Assembly (NCBI GenBank): GCA_030710605.1
Contig: CP092886.1
Span: 157,721,424 to 157,785,423, forward strand
Direction of reading: 5' to 3'
DNA: 64,000 nt
Source of the DNA: Cordylochernes scorpioides
Taxonomy: Eukaryota > Arthropoda > Arachnida > Pseudoscorpiones > Chernetidae
In this document: piece by piece, positions 32,329 to 44,045 of the stretch
How the letters are laid out: every line of letters starts with the position of its first letter
Numbering within the stretch: position 1 is the stretch's first letter
Position numbers and translations under genes: made by a program
The notes under the pieces: model-generated
What the model was told of the DNA's origin: nothing
The model's input: only the letters and a program-made list of their open reading frames with translations
The model's database searches: none

Positions 32329-32925
32329 AAAAACAAATTAGACACATCCTGACCACCAACATGACTGATTTTTAGATGGCAGAGAGAGAGCACCATGTAA
32401 TGGAAAAGAAATAAACTAAATGTTGATTCAACCTGTTTCCTTATATTTGGCCAGTCCACTTTCTTGATAAATCATGAAAAGCCAACTACAAACCCGTTTC
32501 GGGCTGTTCGCATCGACAGCATGGTGCAGGCTGTACCCCTTTTTGGTCTTGATTCATAAAGAAAATGGTTAGCCAAATATATGGTAACAGGTTAAATCAA
32601 AAATGATAAAGCATAAATGGATTATTGATTATAGCTACAAGAAATAAGACCTAATCTAAATAAATTAATGCTGTGTGACATTTTGGTAACAGAATTGTTA
32701 CCATCATCAGACATAAAAATAAAAATATTTTTTCATTCTTTTGTCTGATGATGGTAACAACACTGTTACCGAAATGTCACACAGCATTAATTAATTTGGA
32801 TTAGGTATTATTTTCTTGTAAGGTTAAATCAACATTTAGTTTATTTCTGTTCCACTAGATGGCACTCTGCCATCTAAAAAAAACTTGCATTTTAGTGGTC
32901 AGGATATGCCTAATTTATTTTTAAC
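32329..32925. mobile_element. Foldback element split by PLE repeats
   Basis: Arms around 32330-32445 and 32821-32925 are inverted: AAATTAGACACATCCTGACC matches GGTCAGGATATGCCTAATTT, and AAATAAACTAAATGTTGATT matches its complement at 32828. Inside, 32450-32590 resembles the foldback at 47657-48114. A PLE pair interrupts it. Confidence 0.6.
32601..32820. mobile_element. PLE inverted pair, B subfamily
   Basis: AGGTTAAATCAA flanks both sides (32589-32600, 32821-32832). The left begins near GATAAAGCATAAATGGATT and the right ends TATTATTTTCTTGTA. Both cores share the change GAAACGTC to xAAATGTC, so neither is a canonical hammerhead. Confidence 0.75.
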
Positions 32926-33045
32926 ATACAGTTATATCTGTCTATAGCACCCCCTCTAAATAGCGCCTCCCTCTCTATAGCGCCCAATTTTAAATACTTA
33001 GTACGAATATTTATTTATTTAACACAAAGCAATAACGCGCAACCT

Positions 33046-33416
33046 ATACATATAAAATAAAAGGATTTAAAAGCACGAATGTTTCTTTTATACATAATAC
33101 AAACTTCCACTGCCCTTACTGCGATGAAAAAATATATGTAATTCTACTGTCCTATAAGCTTATGTCCATAGTTTCCTTGAAAACCATTTCTGAGATTCCA
33201 TCCTTCAGTGCTGCGTATATAAGCAGAATCGTCCAATACAGTATTAGAGCTCTGAGAAGCGGTCTGGTGGATTAAATTGGCGAAACCGCTGGGAGGATTC
33301 ACCACTGATGAGCCAACCCCTCCCATTATATTTTTTTCATCGCATTAAGGGCAGTAGAAGTTTGTATTATGTATAAAAGAAACATTCGTGCTTTTAAATC
33401 CTTTCATTTTATATTT
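33046..33416. mobile_element. MITE with ~85-bp inverted termini
   Basis: TATAAAATAAAAGGATTTAA and AAATCCTTTCATTTTATA oppose each other and complementarity extends to the CATCGCA/TGCGATG motif. No transposase is present. A related internal sequence is at 46831-47080 (GAGATTCCATCCTTCA, TTCACCACTGATGAGCC). Confidence 0.75.
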
Positions 33417-33542
33417 ATTTATTTATTTAACAGTTGGGAGAGACACGCCATATCCACAATTAGGATAATTGCGTGTATATCTAACATTATATACAATTAA
33501 CACAATTGAACATTAGTAATCATGAAAATTAAACGTTCAATG

Positions 33543-33809
33543 TCAAATTTTGCATATAGCAATTAGAAATAGTAGCTTGAAATATGTACAGTCAACACTT
33601 TCGCCTTGAAATATACATCCTGCAGAATCTATTAAACTTAATGTATTGGTCTTTATTGCGCAAGCAACTTGTTTTGTATTAGTCAGGTAAATTTGGTTTT
33701 CTTCCCTTAGATCAGAAGTTAATGGACAGTTTATCAGAAAGTGTTCAGGGGCTTGTCTTTCGTTTCCACAAGTGCATGCAGGTGAATCAATTTTGCCAAT
33801 TCTAAACAA
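33543..33809 (-). pseudogene. LINE C-terminal zinc-finger tail
   Basis: MFRIGKIDSPACTCGNERQA then PEHFLINC shows the CxC-x6-H-x4-C arrangement found at the end of LINE ORF2 proteins of the R1/jockey group. Confidence 0.75.
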
Positions 33810-34155
33810 ATATGTGTTGAAGTCACCATGTCCAGTAAAAAATTGAACGTTATAGAAGTTGGTTTGAACATAGGAATTCTTGAAGTATCAAAGAATCCCT
33901 TGAAATTATCATTGGCACCCCCATAGTATTCCTCAAATTTCTGGTTTATAAAATTAGATATAATTTTTCTTTTAGTTAAATCTGATTTTTAGTATCCAAT
34001 ATTTATTTTTAGTATATTTGTTTCGATAAAATCCGTGAGCTTTGGTGTTCTAGCAACAATATGAGTACAGTTTGACAATGTTGAATTATAAACCAATTAT
34101 TATCTCTATCATCGGGGAAAAGGTTGTTCAAAAGTTCCGCTGTCTTCTGGAAACA

Positions 34156-34428
34156 TTATTCATCTTTATTCACTACTAAAATTTCCAAAAATCCCTTTTG
34201 GTTAGAACCGTTTTTAATATTTTTGTATACCCTGTATAAATTTCCATATGGGTTTTTTGATTTGATGTCCTCTAAGAAAAACCTCCAAGACAATATTTTA
34301 GTCTTATTTATTTCCCCAACGTATTTGTTTCTTGCACTTTTATACTGCTGTTGAATATGGATAGAGGGATTTTTTGCCTGATAATAGGAGTTACGGAGGT
34401 ATTTACAATAGCTCTCAAGGCGTGTCAA
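34156..34428 (-). pseudogene. LINE ORF2 linker before RT
   Basis: YQAKNPSIHIQQQYKSARNK and INKTKILSWRFFLEDI, with NPYGNLYRVYKN, match the segment between endonuclease and RT in R1-type elements. Confidence 0.7.
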
Positions 34429-34629
34429 GTCTGCGTTCCACCATCTATTTATGTTGTTTTATTGGTTTATTTTTTCTTAGTTTAAGTGTATTATATACTG
34501 CTTCAATGAGCGTGTTCAAAAGTTATTTTACAGCGCTATCGATGTCTTTCCTTGTATTTGCTGTATCTAAAAAGTTTTCAATATTATTTTGATCTATTTT
34601 ATTGAAATTCTGGCCAAAATTTGACCAGT

Positions 34630-35358
34630 TCACCTTTTCTTCACTGAATTTCCATGTGGAATAATTAGTAGCTGTGGTGAAATTATCAGCTGTATGTACT
34701 TCATATAGATTATTGCTACATGATCAGAGATCTGCGATATTTGTTCTGTGTGCCAGCCTCTGTGAGCTGCTATTGCTCGTTTGTTAGTCAGCGTAAGATC
34801 AATCACACTAGCATTTCGACATGTAGTGGATTTATTATTATGCATGATTAAGTCCCTTTCGTCAATGATGGGGATCAATCTATGCCCGTTGAAATTTTTT
34901 GTGGAATCATACCATAATGGCGATCTGGCGTTAAAGTCACCACTTATAATTAGGGGCGTGTTCATAAATGTTTCAGTTAGTGCTCTGAAGAATGTTTCGT
35001 GCTCCTTTCTCATAGAATTGGGGTGAATATAAATATTTGATATAGCAATTTTCTTATTTTCTGTTTGTATAGTGATGGTTGTGGGAAAGGAGTTAGTAGA
35101 TTCTTTTATTAGTTTAATTTGTAACGCATTGTTTCTTACAATTATTGCTGTATTTATATTTGGACTGTTCTCCTGATGGTATATTATATTATTTCCTGGA
35201 AAAATTATCTCTTCTTTTATTTTATAAGGCTCCTGAATTAGAATTAAGTCTGTGTTTATAAATTTTTTTGGATGAACATAGTTCACATACATAGGTATTG
35301 CTTTTCCTAGCATTTTGTTGAATAATTTTAATTCTATCAATAGCTGTGTTTCTTCCAT
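34630..35358 (-). pseudogene. R1-type apurinic-like endonuclease
   Basis: This domain nicks the target to prime reverse transcription. Motifs are preserved: LILIQEPY with the catalytic Glu, ISNIYIHP, LIISGDFNARSPLWYD, VIDLTLTN and ISDHVAI with the final Asp-His. The frame is uninterrupted for about 240 residues. The N-terminal Asn motif is unclear (start is after an upstream stop). It lacks the RT that should follow. Confidence 0.85.
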
Positions 35359-35379
35359 TCATATGCATTCAAATGGTGT

Positions 35380-36788
35380 TTAATTCTTGTTCTCTTCTTC
35401 TCGAATTGTTGAATAGTCGGTACGCTGCATCGTATTTTTTATCTCTCTTTCGTAGATCAGGCAAGCTTGGGTATTTGGTTTATGATCTAAATTTCCGTTC
35501 TTAAAATATGGGTGCCTGCAGCAATTGCTGCATATTATTTCGGAGCAGTGATGCTGTCCTTCCATTCCACATTTTACACATTTTTTTATATTTGGGCAGT
35601 TTCTGGTCCGATGTCCAGGGTGGAATAAGTAACAATTTTGGCATTGATCAACAAGCACTTTATCCCTAATATCGCACCGTTGGATATCCGTATATATTTT
35701 GCCAAGTTTTTTAATAATAGCATAGGCCCCCGGGGAGAACCTCAGAACTACATCTTGCTCAGCCTTTACAGATTTAATAAGAAATAAGACCTTGATCTCA
35801 TTATTTAGCCCAGCAAGTTATGGATTCATCTCACAAATTATCGATACCAAATTTGTTATATCTGTTATTTTGTTAATCGACTTAACCAAAATTGTAGGAT
35901 CTCTTAGTTTTGGCTTATCTATTTTGCTGATTTGGTTGATTTCGTCGAGCTTCTTGAAACTCTCAATCAGATGGTCTATATTCTGATCATTAGGCAGCTT
36001 AAGGATCGTCCCTTTTCTTGTATTTATTATTCTATTGATTCTTATTTTATTGCCCTCTTGTCTAAGAAATTTTATACCCTCATTTACCTTTTGTTGTACC
36101 TGTGATATTGATTGATTTTCATTAGCCGTTATAATAATGGTTTGTTCCTTAGTATTTTGTCTTACTTTTTGTGTAAGTAGGTAATCTTTGTTTTTAGCCA
36201 CTTCTGCATACGAATCTTTACTTAAACCCTGCCCAATTATCTTTGATAAATCGTTATTAATTACCGTATAGTTATTGTGCAGAAATGTCGGGTAATAGTT
36301 TCACATAACACTGAAGCGAGTTCGGTAGAAGAATTCGCTGTGATGATTCTTTGTGGGCTGTTGCAAGGATTTAAATAAGATCACTAAATAGCAGAAAGGA
36401 GAGGGTAAAAGTCTCCTTCTAACTAACTTTATTTAATACATCTTAAGAGGACAGAGGAAAACACCCAACTGGTCGGTAGCAGACCAAGCCGTGTTCTCTG
36501 GTCCTTTGTTGGCGGCTGGCGGCGCCGGGCATGTTTGTTTACAGTCTTCACCTGAGCCGTCTGGACGGCGTCCATTATTCCACAGTTATTTTGCATACAT
36601 TCTTCGATTTTGTTTATTTTCTGATCAATTTTAAGTGATTCTGTTATATTATCCTTTATCTGTTTTATTGTTCCCCTTAAATATCCTATATCTTGTTTAT
36701 TCAATGTTTTCTGACCGTTATCAAATTTATCCGTAAAATATTTGCATAGTTCATCCAATCGTTCTACAATTAGAGCATTCACTTCCAA
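35380..36788 (-). pseudogene. LINE ORF1 (gag-like) with zinc knuckles
   Basis: N-terminal coiled-coil segment MEVNALIVERLDELCKYF (36788-36545), a gap, a middle region (36201-35818, NEGIKFLRQEGNKIRI), then a C-terminal Cys-rich region with CQNCYLFHPGHRTRNC and CVKCGMEGQHHC, followed by CSNCCRHP. These bind the element RNA. A stop at 35818 and a frame change break it, and an LTR-like insert lies at about 36290-36545. Confidence 0.75.
36290..36545 (-). mobile_element. Possible solo LTR within LINE ORF1
   Basis: On the minus strand the block starts TGTAAACAAACATGCC and ends TATTACCCGACA, contains TTAAATAAAGTTAG as a polyadenylation signal, and interrupts an otherwise continuous ORF1. No target duplication was found. 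Confidence 0.35.
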
Positions 36789-37106
36789 ATTTTTACATAT
36801 TTAATAATAAAACTTCGATAATTCAAACAGCAATTGCTGATCACAAGTCAATATTATTTTCGATTTAAGCTATTTATATATAATATGTTATCTTTATAAC
36901 AGGCAAGGAAGAAGTTTTATAAATGAAGCTTACCGGAGTTAGCAGAGCAAAGCGATGCACGTCCCGACGTCAATGTATTGTACTACGTAGTACGATGCAA
37001 TTTGAATTAAAAGTGACTTGTCTATAGCACTCCCTCTCTATAGCACCCTATTTTGGTGAGTCCCAGGGGGGCGCTATAGACAAGTTTAACTGTATATATA
37101 TATATA

Positions 37107-37586
37107 CTAGCGGATGTGTACCCGGCTTCGCCCGGGTTTTATCCGAGTGAAAGTTTGCCTAACGAATATTACATATTATGAAGTATAATAAACAATGTTA
37201 AAGATTAGTTTTAATTATTAATCAAGATTGTGTGTGAATATGTGAGAAAGATGTAATATCGTTGTTATTTTCTTGGCCGACTGTTTTACATATGGTGTTA
37301 TCTTAAAATTGCTTGTTTCGAATATTTTTTTAGATTGAGTTGAATGAATTGCTGAATTTTTTTTTTGTATTTATATATAAATAAAATTAACTCTGCTGAT
37401 TTTTTTTGTATTTAATCGATAACAGCGAAGTTACGCATGTTAAAGTTAGGAAAAATATTTTGATGTTAAGCAAAACCTGCTCCATCTCGTTTTACATAAA
37501 TGTTGAAAATTTGGTCGAAATTGATGCATTGTAACGAAAGTTTTTAGCGAACACCACTTATTAAATTTGCATTTTATTAATATAGA
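37107..37586 (-). mobile_element. Non-autonomous Helitron, 480 bp
   Basis: On the minus strand it starts TCTATATTAATAAAATG and ends AAACCCGGGCGAAGCCGGG, then CATCCGCTAG, with A/T flanks. Its 3' end is like Helitron 2. Confidence 0.72.
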
Positions 37587-37754
37587 TACTCATTATAACC
37601 TTGTTGATTAGAAAAACAATAACTCGACGCATGCAATAATTCAACCATGTTTACATGTCCCAACCTCAAGCCTATTAAATAACTAATGTTTATTCAACTG
37701 AATGATTATTTGACTGATTTCAAACTCAAATTTTTAACAACATTAGATAATACT

Positions 37755-37843
37755 GATAAGGCACAATTTGGATTATAGATTATAAACACAAGGTAATAAG
37801 ACCTAATTTATTTATTTGGATTTGGTCTTATTACCTTGTGTTT
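37755..37843. mobile_element. PLE insertion with core deleted, 13-bp duplication
   Basis: ATTAGATAATACT is present at 37742-37754 and 37844-37856. The insert begins GATAAGGCACAATTTGG and ends TTACCTTGTGTTT. The two inverted arms are joined directly without the hammerhead. Confidence 0.85.
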
Positions 37844-38148
37844 ATTAGATAATACTTGTTCAAATACAAATTAATAACCAAAAATATTGTTATAGTGCAG
37901 AGAATATTTACCCTTTTTTAAATATAAGGTCAATAAGACTTCTCAAATACTTTTTTATCTCATAAAAATATTTATTAAAGATTAAGAAAAAATATGACTA
38001 CAACTTCAAGCCTCATCATGTCTCTATCCTCAGATTACACTATTATAACTAAAAACTATATACACATAAAGTATGCAAATCTTTTTATTAAAATAATTAT
38101 ATTTACATATATCAATTCATAAAATAAATTAACTTTTCTTGAATAATT

Positions 38149-38302
38149 GATAAGGCACAATTTGGATTATAGATTATAAACACAAGGTAATAAGACCAAA
38201 TCCAAATAAATAAATAGTGTGTGCCGTTTCGGTAACAACGCTGTTACCGAAACAGCACACACTATTTATTTATTTGGATTTGGTCTTATTACCTTGTGTT
38301 TC
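38149..38302. mobile_element. PLE inverted pair fused at stem II
   Basis: Begins GATAAGGCACAATTTGG; the two arms share one GGTAACAACGCTGTTACC. The outer 60 bp are perfectly complementary. The cleavage triplet is GGC or AGC instead of GTC, so the site is lost on both arms. Confidence 0.8.
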
Positions 38303-38729
38303 TTTTAACTTCAATAAGATGACCACATACAACAAATAGTTTGGCAAACAATGGCACAGTTATCCTATGTTGCTTACGTGTTGCAGCAAATATTGGCGTC
38401 GACGTCTCATGCAATTTTTGTTTCCTCCTGGACAATGCAAACACTTCAGTACAATTCAACACATACAATTGGTACACAGAATAGTCTCTAGAATTTCACA
38501 TTATATTTTTGGAAATGTAAAAAGTTGTGTATTCTAAAAATATATTTATTGGTATATTTCATCTTAAAAGAGCTTTTTTTATCAGGCAGACTTTTGATCT
38601 AGTTTATAAACTTCTTTTTTTATATTCTTTAAATATCATAATCTACACCTGCAAAATACAATTCCTACATACAGAAAACAAAATATAAACTCAATAAAGC
38701 ACAATAATGTGGAATCAGTTAACCTTCTC
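38303..38729. other. AT-rich spacer, no gene seen
   Basis: No supported reading frame or repeat. Confidence 0.4.
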
Positions 38730-38852
38730 AGCCTGCAACCCCAAGACACATTATTGACTGTATTGACTCATCCATTGATGAGCTCTAATCTTCCCTGGCA
38801 GGCTACATCAAAAGTCTCAAGCTTTACAAGCTTGATACCTTAGTGTGATTGA
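38730..38852 (+). pseudogene. LINE 3' tail, second copy
   Basis: SQPATPRHIIDCIDSSIDEL then a stop and LKLYKLDTLV: near-identical to the minus-strand copy at 27731-27885. Confidence 0.65.
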
Positions 38853-38890
38853 GTGGAGATAAGAAAGAAGAAGTTAATAACCTTGTTGTA

Positions 38891-40174
38891 CAGTAAAACC
38901 CCGCTAATACAAACCCTGGATATAACGAACCTTCCCTTATAACGAACCCACGCCGATTCCCAATTCCATTCCATTGAAAATACCATCGTTATAACGAACT
39001 TTGTGATTTTTAGAATAACGAACTACCCTTATAAAGAACCTATTTTCGGTTCCGAAATAATTAAATCTATTTAAAATACTATGCTTATAACGAACTTAGA
39101 ATTGTAATTAAAAAAAAAAATTAAAACCTAATTTGGAGCATATTTCAGCTCGTGGATCGCGATTTCAAAACAATAGATTTAGCGGCATTGTTTGTTTTGA
39201 ATTTTGCACTTTATTTTTGCTGTATGTTGTATAAATTTTAACACATTATACTTTTTATTAAATAGAATATATTTGCATCCATTAAATTTGAAATATAAAA
39301 ATACAAATGGCTTCCAAAATGAAGAAAACAAAGGCATTTTAAAAACAAAAGCGTTATTTCTTAAAAAAAAAAAAAAAAGGCCATTTTCAGAACTTTTCAG
39401 AGTGAAACAACACAGGCAAAATGTTAAGAACATATTAAAATAAGAGAATATAAATTTTCTATTATAAAATATAAAGCTATCAAAAATTGTTACAAAGAGG
39501 AATCAACCTCAACTTTTGGAGCGATCGCGATCGTACGTTTTAGGGCTAAAAAAAAAATCCAAATAAATGGTCCCGTGATGAAACAAAAACTATTTTTATG
39601 CCATTAACTATGGTGATTTTAAAGTCAGCAATGTTTTGCATGACAGGTTAAAAAAAAATGAAATCTAGACCTAGAAGAATATGTGGGAAAATGAGAAATG
39701 GAAGAAAAACACTTAACTTTATTTGAATGGTGCAATGTTTGAAGAATGCTTTGAAGCAACAAGGTGTTAGAGCCATTTTTCCAAGTAAACAATGTTTTAT
39801 ATACTGTGATAATGATGTTTTAAAATCATTTTATATCTTTGAATATATATTTAATAAAACTTTGCCTAGGATTTGTCTTAATTTTTAAATTAGACATAGA
39901 GGTACATGTATGTTAATGATAAGAAGAATCAATCATCTAATGATTTCTATTATTATTCAGTATTAATGTAAGGAAATAGGTCAATTATGGGAATTAATAC
40001 AAAGTGACCACCATTAAGAGGCAGTCTCTTGTGTGTATGGCCGTCCTTTAATTATACGGTCTAAAAATTTTGAAAAGTAAAAAAAAAATAGCCAAACCGT
40101 GGCTATAGTGAACCGTGGCTATAGTGAACCAAAAGCTCTGTCCCATTGGGGTTCACTATAGAGGGGTTTTACTG
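38891..40174. mobile_element. Deleted Tigger-like element, 1284 bp
   Basis: CAGTAAAACCCCGC and GAGGGGTTTTACTG termini with TA flanks and TATAACGAAC subterminal repeats, as in 6340-9566. It shares the AAAGAGGAATCAACC stretch with that element's interior. No transposase is readable. Confidence 0.78.
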
Positions 40175-40581
40175 TATATATGATCATCTTATTAAAGTTA
40201 AAGGAAAATATGTAAATATATTATTATTTAAGAAAAGTTAATTTGTTTTATGAATTGAGAATATATGCATATTTTTATATATATAATTCTTGCAGGAAAA
40301 TTTTTGCATACTTAGATATGTATATATGTTAGTTGAGTGTAATCTGAGAGAAATACAGAGACATGATGAGGCTCAAATTTGTAGGAATATTTTTATCTTA
40401 TTCTTCAATAAATGTTTTGTGAAATAAAAAGTAAAAGAGAAGTCTTCTTGAACTTATATTAAAAACGAGTAAATATTCTCTCTTCACTACAACAAAGCTA
40501 GATAAAGTAATTTTATGAGACAATTTTATATTTGAATATTATTTATTGTCCACCAGTCAAGGTAGAAGGAAAAAAAGAAGT

Positions 40582-41351
40582 TGATAAGGCACAATTTGGA
40601 TTATAGATTATAAAACAAGGTAACAAGACCAAATCCAAATAAATAAATAGTGTGTGACCTTTCGGTAACAGCATTGTTACCATCTTCAGACAAAAGTACT
40701 GAAAGAGAAATTTTACCACAGCATGTTTTTAAATAGTTCCTGTTATCTCAATTGTGTAAACAAGATAACAGATAAGAAGAAGATACAGTGGACCCTCGGT
40801 TTACGAGCACCTTGGAGTACGAGCTTTTCGCAGTACGAGCAAAATTTTTTGAAAAATTTACCTCGGATTACGAGTGAAATTTCGCATTACGAGCAACTCG
40901 TGATGGTTGCCCGTAATCGTGATGGATGAAAATTCACTGGGATCCCTCCCTTCAGATCAGATTCGGGAAATATGTAAAATGTGGGAAACTGTGCAATTGT
41001 TCGTAGCAAGAAGAATTGCCCGAGTTTCAATTATTAAAAATAGGAAATTAGTTTCGCACTACGAGCGTTTTGGAGTACGAGCATGGCTCTGGAACGGATT
41101 ATGCTCGCAAACCGAGGGTCCACTGTATAGGGGTTTTTCCACTTTTAATTCTAAGAATAATATTCTGTGTTTCTCAGATAAATATCTTCTTCTTATCTGT
41201 TATCTTATTTACACACTTGATAACAGTAGCTATTTAAAACATGCTGTGGTAAAATTTCTTATTCAGTACTTTTGTCTGAAGATGGTAACAATGCTGTTAC
41301 CGAAAGGTCACACACTATTTATTTATTTGGATTTGGTCTTGTTACCTTGTT
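40582..41351. mobile_element. PLE inverted pair split by a small Tigger-like MITE
   Basis: A perfect 13-bp duplication GAAAAAAAGAAGT flanks it (40569-40581, 41352-41364). The left arm starts TGATAAGGCACAATTTGG, complete; the right arm stops at TTGTTACCTTGTT. Both cores have GAAAGGTC in place of GAAACGTC, the same mutation in the two arms. Confidence 0.88.
40796..41125. mobile_element. 330-bp Tigger-like MITE
   Basis: CAGTGGACCCTCGGTTTACG and its inverse at the right end, TA flanks, and TACGAGCA repeats inside. It lies between the two PLE arms, so it is younger than the PLE insertion. The plus frame at 40907 that crosses its edge is not a gene. Confidence 0.8.
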
Positions 41352-41364
41352 GAAAAAAAGAAGT

Positions 41365-41820
41365 GAAACTTATTAAAGTGCCAAATTGACTTTTTATGAT
41401 AAAAATAAAATAAATAGAAGTAAAATAATAGGTAGGAGGCTCCCCAGAGATCCTCTATTTAATAAGAGGATGCCTCTGTGTCAGGAAACACCAGTAATTT
41501 CCTTCCTTGGCTGATGTTATGGCGAAAGTGTCTTCCTCCAGGTCATTCATAGATGATCCAACCTGCAGGTCAGGTGGCTGGTGTTGAAGACACCAAATAT
41601 GGTAGGTCTGATACAGCAGCTTGTGGCAAGGTCAGTAGATCCACAGGTGAATCAGGGGATGTCTAAAGGATGGTAGGTCATGCAGGATCAGTTGTACAAT
41701 GGCAATATACCCAGAGAACTCACAGCACCCAACTCTATGGTGATGTCGCTACCTTCCTAGTAGCCAAGCATTGGCACTCCAGCATGTGTCAGCAAGTGTG
41801 TGAAAGTGGTTATTCATAGT
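41365..41820. other. Complex non-repetitive DNA, no gene seen
   Basis: Less AT-rich than the surroundings, but no frame of convincing length. It directly borders the 40-bp array. Confidence 0.4.
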
Positions 41821-44045
41821 TATACAACTGTCTATGGCCCTACATCCAGTACCAGGGAGTTATACAACTGTCTATGGCCCTACATCTAGTACCAGGGATT
41901 TATACAACTGTCTATGGCCCTACATCTAGTACCAGGGAGTTATACAACTGTCTATGGCCCTACATCTAGTACCAGGGATTTATACAACTGTCTATGGCCC
42001 TACATCTAGTACCAGGGATTTATACAACTGTCTATGGCCCTACATCCAGTACCAGGAAGTTATTCAACTGTCTATGGCCCTACATCCAGTACAATGTAGT
42101 TATGCAACTGTCTATGGCCCTACATCTAGTACCAGGGATTTATACAACTGTCTATGGCCCTACATCTAGTACCAGGGAGTTATACAACTGTCTATGGCCC
42201 TACATCTAGTACCAGGGATTTATACAACTGTCTATGGCCCTACATCTAGTACCAGGGATTTATACAACTGTCTATGGCCCTACATCCAGTACCAGGAAGT
42301 TATTCAACTGTCTATGGCCCTACATCCAGTACAATGTAGTTATGCAACTGTCTATGGCCCTACATCTAGCACCAGGGAGTTATACAACTGTCTATGGCCC
42401 TACATCTAGCACCAGGGAGTTATACAATTGTCTATGGCCCTACATCTAGCACCAGGGAGTTATACAACTGTCTATGGCACTACATCCAGTACCAGGGAGT
42501 TATACAACTGTCTATGGCCCTACATCTAGTACCAGGGATTTATACAACTGCCTGTGGCCCTACATCTAGTACCAGGGAGTTATACAACCGTCTATGGCCC
42601 TACATCCAGTACCATGTAGTTATACAACTGTCTATGGCCCTACATCCAGTACCTGGGAGTTATACAACTGTCTATGGCCCTACATCCAGTACCAGGGAGT
42701 TATACGACTGTCTATGGCCCTACATCCAGTACCAGGGAGTTATACAACTGTCTGTGGCCCTACATCCAGTACCAGGGAGTTATACGACTGTCTATGGCCC
42801 TACATCCAGTACCATGTAGTTATGCAACTGTCTATGGCCCTTCATCCAGTACCAGGGATTTATACAACTGTCTATGGCCCTACATCCAGTACCAGGGAGT
42901 TATACAACTGTCTGTGGCCCTACATCCAGTACCAGGGAGTTATACAACTGTCTATGGACCTATATCCAGTACCAGGGAGTTATACAACTGTCTATGGCCC
43001 TACATCCAGTACCAGGGAGTTATACAACTGTCTATGGCCCTACATCCAGTACCAGGGAGTTATACAACTGTCTATGGCCCTAGATCCAGTACCAGGGAGT
43101 TATACAACTGTCTATGGACCTACATCCAGTACCATGTAGTAATGCAACTGTCTATGGCCCTACATCCAGTACCAGGGATTTATACAACTGTCTATGGCCC
43201 TACATCCAGTACCAGGGAGATATACAACTGTCTATGGCCCTACATCCAGTACCAGGGAGTTATACAACTGTCTATGGACCTACATCCAGTACCAGGGAGT
43301 TATACAACTGTCTATGGACCTATATCCAGTACCAGGGAATTATACAACTGTCTATGGCCCTACATCCAGTACCAGGGAGTTATACAACTGTCTATGGCCC
43401 TAGATCCAGTACCATGTAGTTATGCAACTGTCTATGGCCCTACATCCAGTACCAGGGATTTATACAACTGTCTATGGCCCTACATCCAGTACCAGGGAGA
43501 TATACAACTGTCTATGGCCCTACATCCAGTACCAGGGAGTTATACAACTGTCTATGGCCCTACATCCAGTACCAGGGAGTTATACAACTGTCTATGGCCC
43601 TACATCCAGTACCAGGGAGTTATACAACTGTCTATGGCCCTACATCCAGTACCAGGGAGTTATACAACTGTCTATGGCCCTAGATCCAGTACCAGGGAGT
43701 TATACAACTGTCTATGGACCTACATCCAGTACCATGTAGTTATGCAACTGTCTATGGCCCTACATCCAGTACCAGGGATTTATACAACTGTCTATGGCCC
43801 TACATCCAGTACCAGGGAGATATACAACTGTCTATGGCCCTAAATCCAGTACCAGGGAGTTATACAACTGTCTGTGGCCCTACATCCAGTACCAGGGAGT
43901 TATACGACTGTCTATGGCCCTACATCCAGTACCAGGGAGTTATACAACTGTCTATGGCCCTACATCCAGTACCAGGGAGTTATACAACTGTCTATGGCCC
44001 TACATCCAGTACCAGGGAGTTATACAACTGTCTATGGCCCTACAT
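41821..44045. repeat. 40-bp minisatellite, about 56 copies
   Basis: The unit TATACAACTGTCTATGGCCC plus TACATCCAGTACCAGGGAGT repeats with exact 40-bp spacing throughout. Variants (TCTAGT/TCCAGT, GGGATT, GGGAGA, CATGTAGTTATGCAAC) are ordered, giving higher-order units of about 240-320 bp. Forty is not a multiple of three, so long plus frames cycle through all three frames of the unit; these are not genes. Confidence 0.96.

Larger units (their letters stand above)
33417..37005 (-). mobile_element. R1-like LINE, RT domain deleted
   Basis: Minus orientation with a (TAAA)n 3' tail at 33417-33433. ORF1 with zinc knuckles (36788-35380), an R1-type endonuclease (35358-34630), an RT linker (34428-34156) and a C-terminal CxC...H...C tail (33809-33543) remain. 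The whole RT palm is missing between about 34124 and 33830. Confidence 0.82.
32929..37092. mobile_element. MITE family B copy expanded by nested insertions
   Basis: Termini CAGTTATATCTGTCTATAGC and CTATAGACAAGTTTAACTG, flanked by TA, match the 176-bp MITE at 2997. About 4 kb of other elements (a 0.37-kb MITE and an R1-like LINE) now separates the two ends. Confidence 0.75.

Noticed and set aside
40582-41351. DNA-transposon foldback (classical MITE) for the PLE repeat family
   Set aside because: The 13-bp duplications, unequal ends and linkage to a GIY-YIG frame fit a retroelement better; DNA-transposon duplications would be shorter and the ends symmetrical.
42674-43843. 389-codon plus frame and overlapping frames in the 40-bp array
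   Set aside because: Frames are open in all phases because the 40-bp unit repeats; no start context or domain. Product of the minisatellite.
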